A DNA stretch of 64,000 bases, taken from contig QYRS01000003.1 of NCBI GenBank assembly GCA_006503535.1, positions 1,984,001-2,048,000 on the forward strand, given 5' to 3'. This stretch comes from Arthrinium phaeospermum. Lineage: Eukaryota; Ascomycota; Sordariomycetes; Amphisphaeriales; Apiosporaceae. The position numbers and the translations under genes were made by a program. The notes under the pieces are model-generated. The model saw only the letters and a list, made by a program, of their open reading frames with translations. It searched no databases and had not been told where the DNA came from. Positions 22,864-34,623 of this stretch are shown one piece after another. The stretch's first letter is position 1; every line of letters starts with the position of its first letter.

Positions 22864-23601
22864 TTAACGGCCGGGGATGCGGAGGTTCTGACCAGGGTAG
22901 ATCATGTCCGGGTTGGAGATGCCGTTGTGGCGGGCCAGCTCCTCCCACGAGCAGCCGTAGCGCTCGCCGAGCATGCGGAGGGTGTCGCCCGACTGGACGG
23001 TGACCGTGGACTCGCCGCGGGACTCGTGGCGGCGCGAGTGACGGCTGGAAGATCGCGAGCGCGAGCGGCTGTGGTGGTGGTGGTGACGGTGGCGGCTGCC
23101 CGACCGGGATCGGGAGCGGCTGCGGCTCCTGCGCTCCTCGCGGCGCCGGCGCTCTTCCTCTTCCCGACGCTTCTCCTCCTCCTTCTTCTCGTGGTGCTCC
23201 TCCTTCCAGTCGCCGATGGCGTCCTGGCCCTTGTGGCCGGCGAAGGCGCCGATCAGGGCACCCGCGACGGTGGCGACCTTGCCACCGCCCATCTTGTTGG
23301 CGCCGAAGCCGCCGGCAGCAGCACCGGCCATACCGCCCATCAGACCTCTCTCGCCGTCGCCGCCCTCACCACCGGGTCCTCCAGAGCCGGGCGGGCCGCC
23401 GTAGCCGCCTTGCTGGTGTTGAGATGCGGGGTTGTTGTAGAAAGATGAGGCCTCGCCGCCGCCGCCGCCGCCCTGGTAACCGCCCTGCGGCTGTCCGTAG
23501 CCACCCTGTTGGCCGTAGCCCTGCTGGCCGTAGCCACCCTGTTGGCCGTAGCCTTGCTGGCCGTAGCCGCCGCCTTGGTTGTTGTCACCGTAGTAGCTCA
23601 T
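22864..23601 (-). CDS. LysM protein with Gly/Gln-rich and glycine-zipper regions
   Basis: A single exon of 245 residues. Residues 5-48 are repeats of the form Q-Q-G-Y-G / Q-Q-G-G-Y-G. A Gly-rich linker and a glycine-zipper-like hydrophobic stretch (about 86-124, G-L-M-G-G-M-A-G-A-A-A-G-G-F) follow. Next come a charged helix of E/K/R and an S-R-S-R-S-R tract with a run of histidines. The last 47 or so residues are a LysM domain: V-Q-S-G-D-T-L, then H-N-G-I-S-N-P-D-M-I-Y-P-G-Q-N-L-R-I-P. LysM normally binds N-acetylglucosamine polymers. There is no signal peptide, so this is not a standard secreted chitin-binding effector. An intracellular, membrane- or condensate-associated role is inferred. 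Domain boundaries are clear; function is unknown. Confidence 0.85.
   Translation of the reverse strand: MSYYGDNNQGGGYGQQGYGQQGGYGQQGYGQQGGYGQPQGGYQGGGGGGEASSFYNNPASQHQQGGYGGPPGSGGPGGEGGDGERGLMGGMAGAAAGGFGANKMGGGKVATVAGALIGAFAGHKGQDAIGDWKEEHHEKKEEEKRREEEERRRREERRSRSRSRSRSGSRHRHHHHHSRSRSRSSSRHSRRHESRGESTVTVQSGDTLRMLGERYGCSWEELARHNGISNPDMIYPGQNLRIPGR
23494..23580. repeat. Coding minisatellite of the LysM gene
   Basis: Near-perfect tandem units of about 18-33 bases (core TGGCCGTAGCC on plus) encode the repeated Q-Q-G-Y-G block at the N-terminus of the LysM protein. All units are multiples of three, so copy change would keep frame. Confidence 0.75.
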
Positions 23602-25791
23602 GGTGAATGATGTTGTGTAATGAGGGTGTGTTTGTAAATTGTAGAGGAAGGAGAACGTGGAAACTCTTGCAAGTCTTGAATAAGTAGACTTTGGACCAGG
23701 AAGGGACGAAAGATCACGTCCTTTTAATATTCAGGCCACGTCCCCCGAGTTTACGAGAGGTCGGCAAGCTGGAGCCCTCAGCCTCCCTTGGGGTTGTGTG
23801 GCTCAGCTCGCCATCGAATAGTTGTACGGTCTCGCCGGCTATAAAATGCCGGAGGCAGTGGGTCTGATGGCGGGCCAGGCCCCTTGAAACCCAATCGGGC
23901 TCAGCGAACTAGAGCTTCTGGTGGCGGCTATCGCTCTTAGCCCGGCCTTGGCAAAGGGTCCTGAGAGGCTCCAGCCTCAAACCTACCCCTGGCTGCCACG
24001 CAAGCCTGTTTCCGGATTCGTAGCTCGGATGACGCCCTCAGGCTGGCAGTGTTCTGATCAGCCTGCATTCTGGCCTGCAAGGTGGCAGGTGGCAGGTTTG
24101 CGCGCCCGGGACAACGGGGTCGGAATGGGTTGGAAGGGAAAAGTTGGAACACTCTGACAACTCAACGCTCGTATAACACAGAACGCTGTGACACTATGAC
24201 ACCATCAATCGCAGCAGACACGGGGACACGTTGCGTTGACCGCTATCTGCACTGTTCTGTTCTTGTTTGGTTTTATGGCCCGATCTCCGGAGCAAGCGCG
24301 GGCCAAGCAGATTAGCTCAACTCGCTGTGCTGTGGCGCGATCTGCGACAAACAGCGGCAAGTCGTGTGTTCGGTGACCTCAACAACGTCCAATGGCACCC
24401 AATACCGTCGTTTTTTGACATGTCAAAATTGACAAGGTTTGAGTTGCCAGACGGGGCGTGCGCCTGCACCTAGTCGTATGGAAACTGTAAATAGCCAACC
24501 TACTTCATACTACATATGGCAAGTGCCAATGACATTCTGTCAATCCAGGTCGGGTTGTGGATATCTTCATCGCTCCTTCTCTATTTTTGTACGATCATGC
24601 TCGCGAGTCAGCCCCGACTTCTTAAACTTTGAGGCTTGACGGATTGGAGGCCCTGCTCCAGGTTGTCTGTTGACAATATGACCGCCGTTCACTGAAAATG
24701 GACCGTACAATCTTCTCTTGCCTGCATCAAACTCACAGTTCTCGACACAGGCAAAGCACAACAGTCTGATACATATGTGATTCCTCTTCCGGCTACGTGG
24801 GCAACCAAGTGAGCAGCAAACGCTAAAGTAAGCGGTGTAGTTTTGGTGGCTCGGATACAGATCAAAACTGTCCCTTCACGTGGAAACGAGGCTTGTTCTG
24901 GTCGGTCCACGATGGGCACCCCATTTCTCATTCTTTAACGTGGCAGGGAGGGGCCCGCATGCTCGGACCCCTCCGGACCCTCGGGCGCGGCGCGGCCGCC
25001 TGCACACGCGCATCATCAACGAGCGGGCTGCATTGCTCACGCGGCACGATACGAAAAAGAGCTTCCTCGTCTGCGCAAACTCATGGATGACTTGTACTCG
25101 CTGTACTTGTGCATCCTGACGGCGTTCGCTCGAGAGCTGAGATGTGCACGGGATCAAAGGAGCTCGTCTCACTGAGGCTTGCAACCACTGGGCGTCGCCA
25201 GAACCCGGTCCGGTCCGGCATCTTCTCCACCGTCATCCACGGGAACCTGATCCATTCTAGTGACTTCGCGGTTGAAGCACTCGATATGCATGATACGGTC
25301 GTCCCTGCTAGGCATGGAAACCCGAGATCTGCAAGGAATGGCCAATCATTCTTGTCTCATTGCAACGAAGAATTGAACGTCTCTTACGAAATTGGTGACT
25401 GTAGCTGAGTGGACTAGCTTCAACTGCTATCCTCTGTGTTTAACCACATGTTCAACATCAAAACGTAGATGGCCGTCGTGTATGTCACTAACATCAACAC
25501 CATTTCAGTCATAGTTAACTTCGTTATCCAGCCTCCTCAAGAATACAGCCAGCGCTGGGCCATCGCCGCCACAACGCCTCATTCGAAGCTTCATAGCCTT
25601 TGCTGCCATTCACCGGATCTTCTAACATCTTCACCTATGTGAGATGAGTCATATTTCAAACAAGGTTATTGCTTCTTCCGCAATGAACTCATAGTAAAAG
25701 TGCAAGAGCTAATAGTTCAATTACTACTCTAAAAAACTGTTTGCGCAACGTCCAAATTGATAGATACAAGCCCTGTCTCCATTTGCTCCTT
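23602..25791. other. Intergenic, no gene seen
   Basis: Upstream region of the LysM gene and 3' side of the esterase. Small frames on both strands lack family content or splice logic. Confidence 0.5.
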
Positions 25792-26925
25792 TCACTCCAG
25801 CCTCTCCTTCAGCGCTGCCGCGATCAATGTCATGATCATCTGGGGCGTCGGCCCGCCCCGCAAGGGCTCGAGCGCCGCCGGGTCGTGCAGCTGGCCATGA
25901 GCACGAAAGATGGCAACGTCGCGCCCGGCTTGCTGGAGCCGCTCCCCCATGGCCTCGGCCTCGTCGCGCAGGACGTCGGCGGAGCTGGTGACGATGAGGG
26001 ACGGAGCGAACTTGTTGGCCACGGCGTCGGACATGTTGGTGGACGGGCTGGCCAGCTCCGAGGCGCGGTCCACCGTGCCCGCGGGGGCGTACTCGTCGAC
26101 GAACCGCCGCATCAACGCTATGGTCAGGAAGGGGCCGTCCCAGAACTCGAAGCCGCTGGGCGTGGGTTGTTTGTGGAGGTAGTCGAGGGTGGCCATGGGG
26201 CTGATGAAGACGTTGTAGGGCACGGTCAGGCCTTTCTGCTGCGCCATGACGTTGATGTTGAAGACGAGGATGCCTGGATGGAAGGAAGTGTGACCCAGGT
26301 AATCAGCAGATGTCAAGAGGAAGCGACTTGAATCCCAAGCAACGGCGACAATATTGGGGCTTATGACTTACCTCCGGCGCTGTCCCCCATTAGGGCGAAC
26401 TTGTCGGGGATGAGATTATGGCACGTCCCGTTATGAGCCATCCACTCGAGGACCTCGAAGCATTGTTCCTGTTGTGCGGGCCACTTCGCTTCGGGTGCCA
26501 GCGTGTACTCGGGGAAGACGACAGCATACCCAGTGCGCAAGACGAGTTCAGTCACCATGCCGTCGTACATAGACATGCTAAACACATGGTAGAAGTTGGT
26601 TAATATAACCGACCAAGCTACTAGTTTGAAGAGGGAGTGTGTGCTGCTCAACTTACCTTCCTACCGTGAAGCCGCCTCCGTGGACGAACAGAATGTAGGG
26701 AAGCGGGCCCTTGGCCCCTGTCGGCGTGTAGATCCAGGTTTCTGTCCCGCGCGCTGCCGGTGTCGTGATCTTGTTCCGGTCCACCCCGGGCAGCCGTTCA
26801 TGCTCGTTCAACTTCTCTAACGCCTCGCGTACTTCTTCGACGGGGAGTTGGTCCAAGCCGGGCATCGTCGCCGTCAAATCGGCGAAGGCTTGGTTCTGGG
26901 GGTCGAGGTAAACTTGGCCCGTCAT
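25792..26925 (-). CDS. HSL-family alpha/beta-hydrolase (esterase/lipase)
   Basis: Exons 26925-26657, 26577-26372 and 26273-25792 give 318 residues; introns are 79 and 98 bases with GTAAGT donors. The oxyanion motif H-G-G-G is at 82-85, followed by the family block Y-T-L-A-P-E-A-K-W-P-A-Q. The nucleophile elbow G-D-S-A-G-G has the serine at 156, formed across the second splice junction. The likely acid lies in S-S-A-D-V-L-R-D and the histidine in H-G-Q-L-H-D near the C-terminus. This is the hormone-sensitive-lipase type of carboxylic ester hydrolase, probably cytosolic since no signal peptide is seen. The substrate is unknown. An AT-rich TATA-like stretch at 27040-27063 lies about 115 bases upstream of the ATG. 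Confidence 0.9.
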
Positions 26926-28909
26926 GGTGTCTGGTTGCAGGATAATCTCGATGGATTGTGAAGTGCGGCGGATGTTGGGTTGTGGGACAGGTTTGGTTTG
27001 GGTTGTACAATGTTGCTCCTGTTCGAGTTGTGCAGTGTAAATATATAATCTTTATATATATATCAGTTTGTCGCCCCTGCCTAAGCCGCGGCAAAATCTA
27101 TCGCACCGACAATACGGCGCTTTACATCGGGCTGATACCTAGAGTTAGTCAGCTCGTTCAGAAGTAAGACGTGTGACAATAAATTTTGCAACCGAATGGA
27201 GGTTGAGTGAGCAAAGAATCCTAGCAAAGGATTCTAGCAAAGAATCCTTCAAGGTGATCTGCTGACATATAAGTACGGCCAAGATATTGGGACATGTATT
27301 TCTACCTGCGGTAAGAAGGAAAAGAAAAGGGGAAAAGAAATCATGTTGTCAAGCACATAGGATAATACAACTGCCGGGGAGCCTTGTCATGAATTGAGAA
27401 AAGAAAAGATTATCCCCTGGACAGAAAATGAGCCTATCCGATCACGGGGTCGCCCTGATGGTTGGTTACACGCTGACATCCATACTACTACACAATGCTT
27501 ACAAAGCTACACTTGATAGCCCCTGTCGCCGGTTGACTCACATGGCATTGAGCTGAAGCCGGAAGAAGGAACATTCCTCAAGCCCAGAACGGGATACTAT
27601 ATGAGGGAGGTCCACCATGCTATGGATGTTTGGCGTGTTGAATAAGGTACACTGCAGCCTAGGACGAACTCTTGCCCCCCTACCTATAATAACAAGCGAT
27701 GAGAGTCGAGTTGTGACATTCCATATTGTTTGCCGATGATGACTGCCAATCGTTCGAGATCGTGGTGGTGGAGCGATGTTGGGTTGTATGTTGGAGCCTC
27801 AAAAGCAAACAAGATATGTGTGATAGTCACTATCACGTCTAGAGATACTACGCGCGACCTAAAAGTTCCCAATGCAGTTGGGGGCGGTATCCGGATATAC
27901 ATGCATTACCCACTCACGTCCCGTCACGTCGACCCCCGTCGCAACATTCAATGTATCCAGGCGGCACTCCCGATCCGCCCACAAAAATTGAAGTCGCTCA
28001 TTAGATGATCTTGCTACCCTGGCTACCAAGAATATGCCGTGTCGATTCTCCTGTGGGGGGCTGCAGGGCTGAAGCGGGTTCGATATTTTAGCTCTGCGTC
28101 TCCCGCCGGGGTAATATTGCTTTTGCCAGGGTAAGACACTGCGAGGAGAGTGGGTTGCCAAGACGGAATGCTGAGGGGAACCACCTCGCCCGCCAATCAG
28201 TCAGCCGAGACAGAGAGCCTCGGTCCTTATCGTGTTTTGTGTCATATGAGTCTTACCAACCGGCCTCGGGGTATTTTCGGGGGGTCTGTCAGGAGATATA
28301 TTGCTTAAGGAAGGATAGAAGGAATATAGGATGATACCCATCCACATGCTGGCTACTGGATGAGTAATACCATCCATTCATAGCCCCATTGCCATCAGAC
28401 TCCATATGTAATATGCATTTGGGTCAATGTCACATTTAACCTAATAGGTAGAGGCTTCCACGAGCCCTTTCCTTCTCCTTGACATGCATGCAGCTCTCCG
28501 CACGCTGTCCCACATCACTATGACGATACAATGTTGTGCAAATCTACGTGTCGACGAGAGGACTGTTCTTGGCCGAGACATGTAGTGCGCAAACTAGGTT
28601 AAGATCTGCCTTGTGCTATGCTGCCGAGCTGCATCTCGGGATCTAGTTCCCCAAGTTGATAGACAGTATAAGAGGGTTGTCTCCGGGGAGAGGGGAGAGG
28701 GGTGAGGGGAAATCTCCAAGCGATTCGCCAAAAGGGGCTCTGATATGTTGCATTGCTGCCGTATTGCCGTATCTTCAGGAGAGCCGAGCAAAAACAAAAA
28801 GTCTTGTTTGAACGTTTAAAAGTAGCTGGTCTTTCGCCAAATTCGTCCCTTTGATGTTAAATTTCAAACTCGACCGAGAATAGGTCATACAGCAGCAATA
28901 TCTTTCGCC
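26926..28909. other. Divergent intergenic region
   Basis: Shared upstream region of the esterase (-) and P450 (+), about 2 kb. It holds a TATA-rich stretch at 27040-27063 and a small tandem repeat at 27211-27249. No gene seen. Confidence 0.5.
27211..27249. repeat. Three 13-base tandem repeats with an inverted middle core
   Basis: Units begin GCAAAG and read GCAAAGAATCCTA, GCAAAGGATTCTA, GCAAAGAATCCTT. The core GAATCC of the outer copies is the reverse complement of GGATTC in the middle one, so the array is both direct and palindromic. Confidence 0.7.
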
Positions 28910-30891
28910 ATGTTCGCCGATCTACTCCCTACAAACCGGGACACATGGCCGATCTTGGCAGTTGTGGTGTTGGTCGCCATTGTGGGCTCCAGACTGAGAG
29001 CCTACATCAAGCTCAGGCACATTCCGGGCCCGAAATGGACGGGGATATCAGACATTCCGCACATTCGCGCCTTTCTGAGCGAGAGATGCTGTAACTGGTA
29101 CACCGAGGTTAACGAGACACATGGTAGGTGACGAAATGGGGGATGCTTTCACTTGCTGCGCCCTACAAGTGTAATTTATGTACTAACCATACGAACGCTT
29201 TTAGGGCCCATTGCCCGGGTTGGGCCCAACACGGTCCTGACGTCTTCGGCCGAGTTCTGGGAGTCGGTCAACGTCAAACCGGGCTACAAGCGGTCCAAGT
29301 GGTTCTATAACGCGGCCCGGTTCGACTGGCGCCGCGACAACTGCTTCACAATGATCGATGTCGAGCAACATGACGCCAGGAGAAAGATGATGGCACCGGG
29401 AGTAAGCCGCATTTTTCGGTTTCCCCCCTTTTCTCGCCCACCCCTCCCCCTTTAAACCAAACATTTAGGCTGAACTCCTTTCCACTCAAGTACTCTGGCC
29501 GAGAAAACCTTGAGCTCGAGCGCGATGTAGACAAGTGCGTCGCCAAGATGGTCCATCTCATTGGATCTTACGCCGACAAGCGGGGAAACAACACCTTTGA
29601 CCTCGCCAACAAGCTGCAATTCCTGACCCTGGACGTCATCGGCCTCGTTGGGTTTGGCAAGTCGTTTGGATTGCTGGATGTGGACGCCGATCCTCATGAG
29701 TTTGGTAAGTAATATGTGAAGAGCAACAATTACCCCCTTTTTTGTAGAGTTTTGTGTTCTTTTGTCTTCCCTGAAAACAACAGATGGATGAACCAGTATT
29801 AACCTTGTCTCTGACGGTAGTTCGCTCCACCGAGGACGGCCTCCGCCGCATCAACAAGCTGATGGCCCTGGGCCTGAGCTGGACCAACCGCGTCCCCTTC
29901 CTGGGTCCATCGGCGGAGCCCGATGCCGAGAAGGCGACGGGGTTCGACAAGATGTTGACCATCAGCTCGAACATTGTCGGGGAGCGGGAGAGGGTGTTCC
30001 GGAAGAACCTGCAGCAGGAGTCCGACAGCAGCAAAACGAAGGAGCGGGCCGACATGCTGGCGTCCTTTATGCGCAACGGATTGTTTGGTGACGAGCTCAA
30101 GACCGAGTCCCTGCTGCAGATCGTCGCCGGGTCCGACACCACGGCCGGGGCGCTCCGGGGGACCATGCTCTACCTCATGTCGCATCCGCGTGTGTACCGC
30201 GCCCTACAGGAAGAGATCGACGCCGCCGTCCGCGACGGCAAGGTGCCCGGCGAGGATGTCATCTCGTACGCGCAGACCAAGTCGCTGCCGTACCTGCAGG
30301 CCGTCGTGCGCGAGGGGATCCGCATCTTCCCGCCGCTGACGGACCCGTTCGCGCGGGACGTGCAGCCGGGCGGGGACACGGTCGTCTTCGACGGCCAGGA
30401 GGTGTTCCTCCCGGGCGGCGTCAGCGTGATCCCGAGCTGGACCGCCATGCACCGGGACCGGAAGCTGTACGGCGCCGACGCGGACCTGTTCCGGCCGGAG
30501 CGCTGGCTCGAGAGCGAGGAGCCCGACGCCGACCGGCTGCGGGCCATGCGGCGCACCAACGACCTCATGTTCGGGCATGGCAAGTACACCTGCCTGGGCA
30601 AGCCGGTGGCTCTGATTGAGATACACAAGACCATTTTCGAGGTAAGCCTATCCGAACAAGTGGGCCCACTCACTCCACCCCCTTTTCCCCCTTTTCTTCT
30701 GCAGATGATTGCGTATTCGGGTTTTTTGTTCCCTGCTGATTCTGGGCACAACTACTGTGTAGCTGATGCGGCATTTTGAATGGGGGCTTGTGAACCCGCT
30801 CAAGCCGTGGAATGCTGCTAGCCTCATGGGGCTTTGGTCTATCAAACACATGCACGTCCAGGCTGCCCGACGAGTACCGTCCGGAGCCTAA
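28910..30891 (+). CDS. Cytochrome P450 monooxygenase
   Basis: Five exons, 28910-29123, 29205-29401, 29491-29704, 29821-30641 and 30763-30891, give 524 residues; introns are 81, 89, 116 and 121 bases and the first has a perfect TACTAAC branch. An N-terminal membrane anchor (about residues 13-28) is followed by H-I-P-G-P-K-W. The I-helix reads A-G-S-D-T-T-A, the K-helix E-G-I-R, and a P-E-R-W block precedes the heme loop F-G-H-G-K-Y-T-C-L-G with the axial cysteine at 466. The segment H-G-P-I-A-R-V-G-P-N resembles the pisatin-demethylase-like fungal clan. It should be an ER-anchored heme monooxygenase using a CPR partner. The substrate is unknown. The third intron end and last exon were chosen by frame continuity. 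Confidence 0.92.
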
Positions 30892-33800
30892 GTGAGCTGT
30901 AAGGAGACAAAATGCTGCTGGTTGTAAACAGGCCCAGGAACCACCCAAAAATGCTCGTCATATTTGGTAGTGGTGCCAAGACAGATGTGGATATTTAGGA
31001 AAGGGGGAAAGGGGGAAAGGGGGATGGGGGAGGGGGGGATGGGGGAGATTGGTAGTATCGCATTGATCAAGAGTTTGTGTCATGTAAATCAGACCTACTT
31101 TTTGGTTAGAATCAAATGAAGTTTCCTGTCTTTATAGTCATGCTGTGTAGGGAAGAATACTGTATCGGCGAGCTGCTTATTGGTTCTTTACACTACCCCT
31201 TTTCTCACATTTCTCGTCTGCAAAGAACAGCGGAGGCGTGCAAGCCGTAATTTACAAATTCAATTTGGTGAGTGTTCAACGCTCATATGCCACATAGGAC
31301 GCGGAGCGACCAAGAGCAAATAGGTAGTCGTGAAAAGGAGGAAGCCTAGAACACAATTGAGAGTAAGGGTAGTTCAGAATTTCAGGGGCTTGATGAGTCT
31401 TGTATTTTCTTCTATAGATTTCCACCATTTTCGTCCTCGCAAGAATATCCGCCCAGGCGGTGCTGAAAGGCTGGCTTCACGGCTCCTTGGCCTCCGCTCT
31501 TGGGTGTTTTCATAATCACGACCAAGAACTTGAAGGAGTTTCACAGCTGCAAGTCAGACGAACGCTTACCTCTCGCTTCAAAAGGAGGACGATCAAGATC
31601 GCCAAGAAAACATCGAGTGGATGGCAACGGGAGGCGGGAAGGAGTGAAAAAGACGAGACGACAAGGAAGGCTTGTATTTCGGCAAGAATCACCTTAGTAA
31701 GCCTGCGGGTAATCTTTGGCTATTCTCTTGCTTGGCTCCCATCTCACGAACAAACACGGGCAGAGTCTTGATGTTTTGTTCGTTTATCAGTATTTGAAAA
31801 GATTCTGAGTCTGCAACAACCAGCACCTCGTATTAGCCCCTATTTACATGCATGGCCGACCCGAAGAAGAGTGATGCCTCTTCACAAATGCCTTTGGGCC
31901 TTCGCGTTTGAGATTTTGGTCCGAACCGTTTGCGTTTGCCAAGCAGAACGTGTTTGGGCTGTACACACGTTTTGTGTATTATCTCGCATGTGGCTCACAG
32001 CAAGACGGACACATTGGTAAGCAGAGCAGGTGACTATTCCTTGCGCCGATCAACAGAATCCCCACCCTCTCTGAGACTCGATCCAAACTCACCAAGCAGC
32101 ACTCTACACGTCAAGCCGGCCCCAAGAGCGAGCCTCTTACTCCCTCACAAAGCAAATGCCGACCAGCCGCTTGGTGGACCGACTGGTTTTCATCGTCGAT
32201 GGGCCATTTGTGGGCATCTTTATCAACGTGAAGGCGATATATGATCTGCTGTCGTGTGCATTCTTGGCCGTTATAACAGGGCCGATATAACCTGCTAAAA
32301 TTGTACGTCGTATCCACTGCGTGAGTCGTGACGTTTGTACGGCAAATGGTCTAGAAGCACTGAGATAGATGAAGCGACTCATGAAACCGGTGCACGGTAG
32401 ATTAAAAGGGTTCTGTCAACGTCGCATGATGGCCGTGGTCGGGTGCTAGTGGGAGCCGCCCCGGTGGGCTAGCAATTCCATATACTTAGCCCCCTGTGGA
32501 GACCAGACCAATAACTTTATCTAGTACTACGTACTGCTAGCCAGGGGACATCAGCACCGGCAGAGAGGGTAGTACATGTAAGGCTTATCCTGAGAATCCG
32601 GGGGGGTTCAGATAAGAGAAAAAAGATGGGCGCCGGAACGCCCATCCTCTGCCTCTCATTTGCTCGGCTGGTTGGGTGATCTAACTCCGGCCAAGTCGAG
32701 CGTTTGGACTAAATCGTCTAACGCTGCCCCCGTCCAATCTCGACGGGCGCCGTTGCGAGACGAAGGCGCTGGCTGCTCACTGCACAGTGCACGTCCATCC
32801 GTCGTGGGTTGATTTGACCGAACCTTCCTCCACAAGTTTGGCCCTTGTGTCTTGCCTCTGTTTTATTGAAGCTACTAGCTAGCAACCGCAGCAGCAGCAC
32901 CACCATCAGTCCCCAATATTCGCAATCACGGGGAAACAAGATAACACGCAAATGTTCAGGGTAGAAGAGATGAAGATACGCAGATGATCAGTGTCACGTA
33001 AACACGGGATCGATCGCGGAGAACGTCATGACGACACAATAGCGCCAAGCTGACATCAGGGTCCCGCAATGTTACGACGAATTTGAGACGGGACGACGGC
33101 TGCGCCTCAGACGCGCTGGTTGATGGGATGAGCAGAAAACCTGCCATGCCATGCCATCTTGGTCTGCGTCAGCAGCTAATCAGACCGATGGACGGTTCTG
33201 AGTGACAGCAGTCTGAAGCGCCGGGAGTGGAGGGAAGCCGTCGTGAGTTGTAAGGGACCAGGCTCATTCTTGTCTGCCCACCCCACACACAACTTGTCAC
33301 CCACATGCAACGTGGTATTTGTGATGTAGCCGTCCCACGTCTGGGCCAGTTTAGTCTGGTGACGGGCTCTTGCGACTCGGCTGATTGGTGACTTAGCGTC
33401 GCCGCCGGACTTGCTGTTCCTGGCGGCCGAGTCATGGAGAGAGAGACGGGGAACGACCGGTACTGTATTCCCATCCCACTAAGAGATATCGCTACTACTG
33501 CAGATCCAGGCCACGCCAAAAATAAAATGTGAAAACAAACTTTCCATGAGCAGGAACCATTGAGGGCATCCAGCCACTGATCGGTCTTGCCTAACAAACG
33601 GCAAAACCGCGCCTTGCAATGCGGCAATGCCACCATTGCGGGAAATCTATTAGACTTTGGATCCGGCATGACGCTACAGATGACTGCGGCCCTGTTTTCA
33701 GGGGGGCAGTGATTCTTTTTGCGAGCTGGCTATGCGGGAGCCATGCGAGAGCCATGCCCCTGGTTGGCAATGGGAGGAAGGGTGCATCCCCGCAAATGTC

Positions 33801-34033
33801 CCTGGCCCATGTTTCATCCAGCCCGTCGTCTCCCTTAGAGTTCGAACCAAATCCTAGGCTGCTAGTGACCTCGGGCTAGGGTCATGCCGGTTCAACTGCC
33901 CGGTGCATAGCTGCATACCAAGCCCGGCGATCCAGCCCCTTGGCCTCCGGCAACGCCATATGGTCTCAATGCTAGGGAACTGGGGCCGTATCTTGCTGCT
34001 ATGCTATGGGAAAACGTGGATTGCACTGCCCAA
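30892..34033. other. Long gene-poor region
   Basis: About 3.1 kb with no credible gene. It contains the G-rich tract listed separately. Minus-strand frames at 33169-33669 and 32718-33147 lack motifs, splice logic and codon bias. Confidence 0.5.
31003..31045 (+). other. G-quadruplex-capable tract
   Basis: Six runs of five to seven G (31003-31007, 31011-31015, 31019-31023, 31026-31030, 31032-31038, 31041-31045) are separated by loops of one to three A/T bases. This fits the G4 consensus very well on the plus strand. It lies about 110 bases past the P450 stop, in or near its 3' UTR. Confidence 0.75.
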
Positions 34034-34331
34034 AACATAAATACCAACCCTCCCGTCGAGCTTTGGATAGACTCTTCTTTTGCTCCTCAGCACCCAGCTC
34101 CCAACTCATACTCTCTCTATCTTTCCTTTTCTGAAGCTTTCAAATCTCCTTTTTCTTTTCCCGATTTTCCTTTTGCTGCTCTCCTCGCACCCCAGCAACC
34201 GCTACAAGTCTTATACTCCTCACTTCACCCGTACGGACAAAAAAGACTTTTACGCAAACAGACGTCTTCTGTTTCCCTGTTTCAACCTTTCCAAACAAAA
34301 GACTCATCAACCGCCCCTTTCAGCCTCCAAG
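34034..34331 (+). promoter_or_regulatory. Core promoter and pyrimidine-rich leader of small gene
   Basis: A TATA-like CATAAATA sits at about 34037-34044. From about 34071 to the ATG at 34332 the DNA is mostly C and T with a few purines, the usual look of the transcription start region and long 5' leader of a strongly expressed fungal gene. The start site itself is inferred. Confidence 0.5.
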
Positions 34332-34623
34332 ATGCCTCGCTCTCGCAACGACAGTGCCTCCAGCGTCAGCAGCGTTGGCAGCCAGGTCTCCTTCCAGCTG
34401 CCGACTGAGCTCTCCGTCCGGGACCCCATTGTCCGCCGCGCCACGCCGTTCCCCTTGTAAGTATATATATCTTGGCAACGTCTTGAAACGTCCTTTCGCA
34501 GCAAGCAAGCTGACCAATCTTCTTCGCAGCAAACATCAGAGGTCCGAGTCTCGGGAACAGGCCCGGATGGAGCAATGGCCCACCGTCCTGGCCAGCTTCC
34601 CGCCGATTAGCAGCCGCAAGTAG
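34332..34623 (+). CDS. Small conserved-looking protein of 72 residues, unrecognised
   Basis: Exons 34332-34456 and 34530-34623; the 73-base intron has donor GTAAGT, branch CTGAC and acceptor CGCAG. The product starts M-P-R-S-R-N-D-S-A-S-S-V-S-S, continues Q-V-S-F-Q-L-P-T-E-L-S-V-R-D-P-I-V-R-R, and ends in W-P-T-V-L-A-S-F-P-P-I. Codon third positions are strongly G/C. There is no signal peptide or membrane segment; the Ser-rich start and Arg-rich middle suggest a disordered, possibly phosphorylated protein. The strong leader and a long C/T-rich 3' region point to high expression. I cannot assign a family. Confidence 0.75.

Noticed and set aside
22849..23448. A 199-codon plus-strand frame opposite the LysM gene
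   Set aside because: Ala/Val/Leu low-complexity shadow of the biased LysM exon.
33169..33669. A 166-codon minus-strand frame in the gene-poor region
   Set aside because: Composition is non-protein-like (many Cys/Trp/Ser, no pattern) and nothing flanks it as exons.
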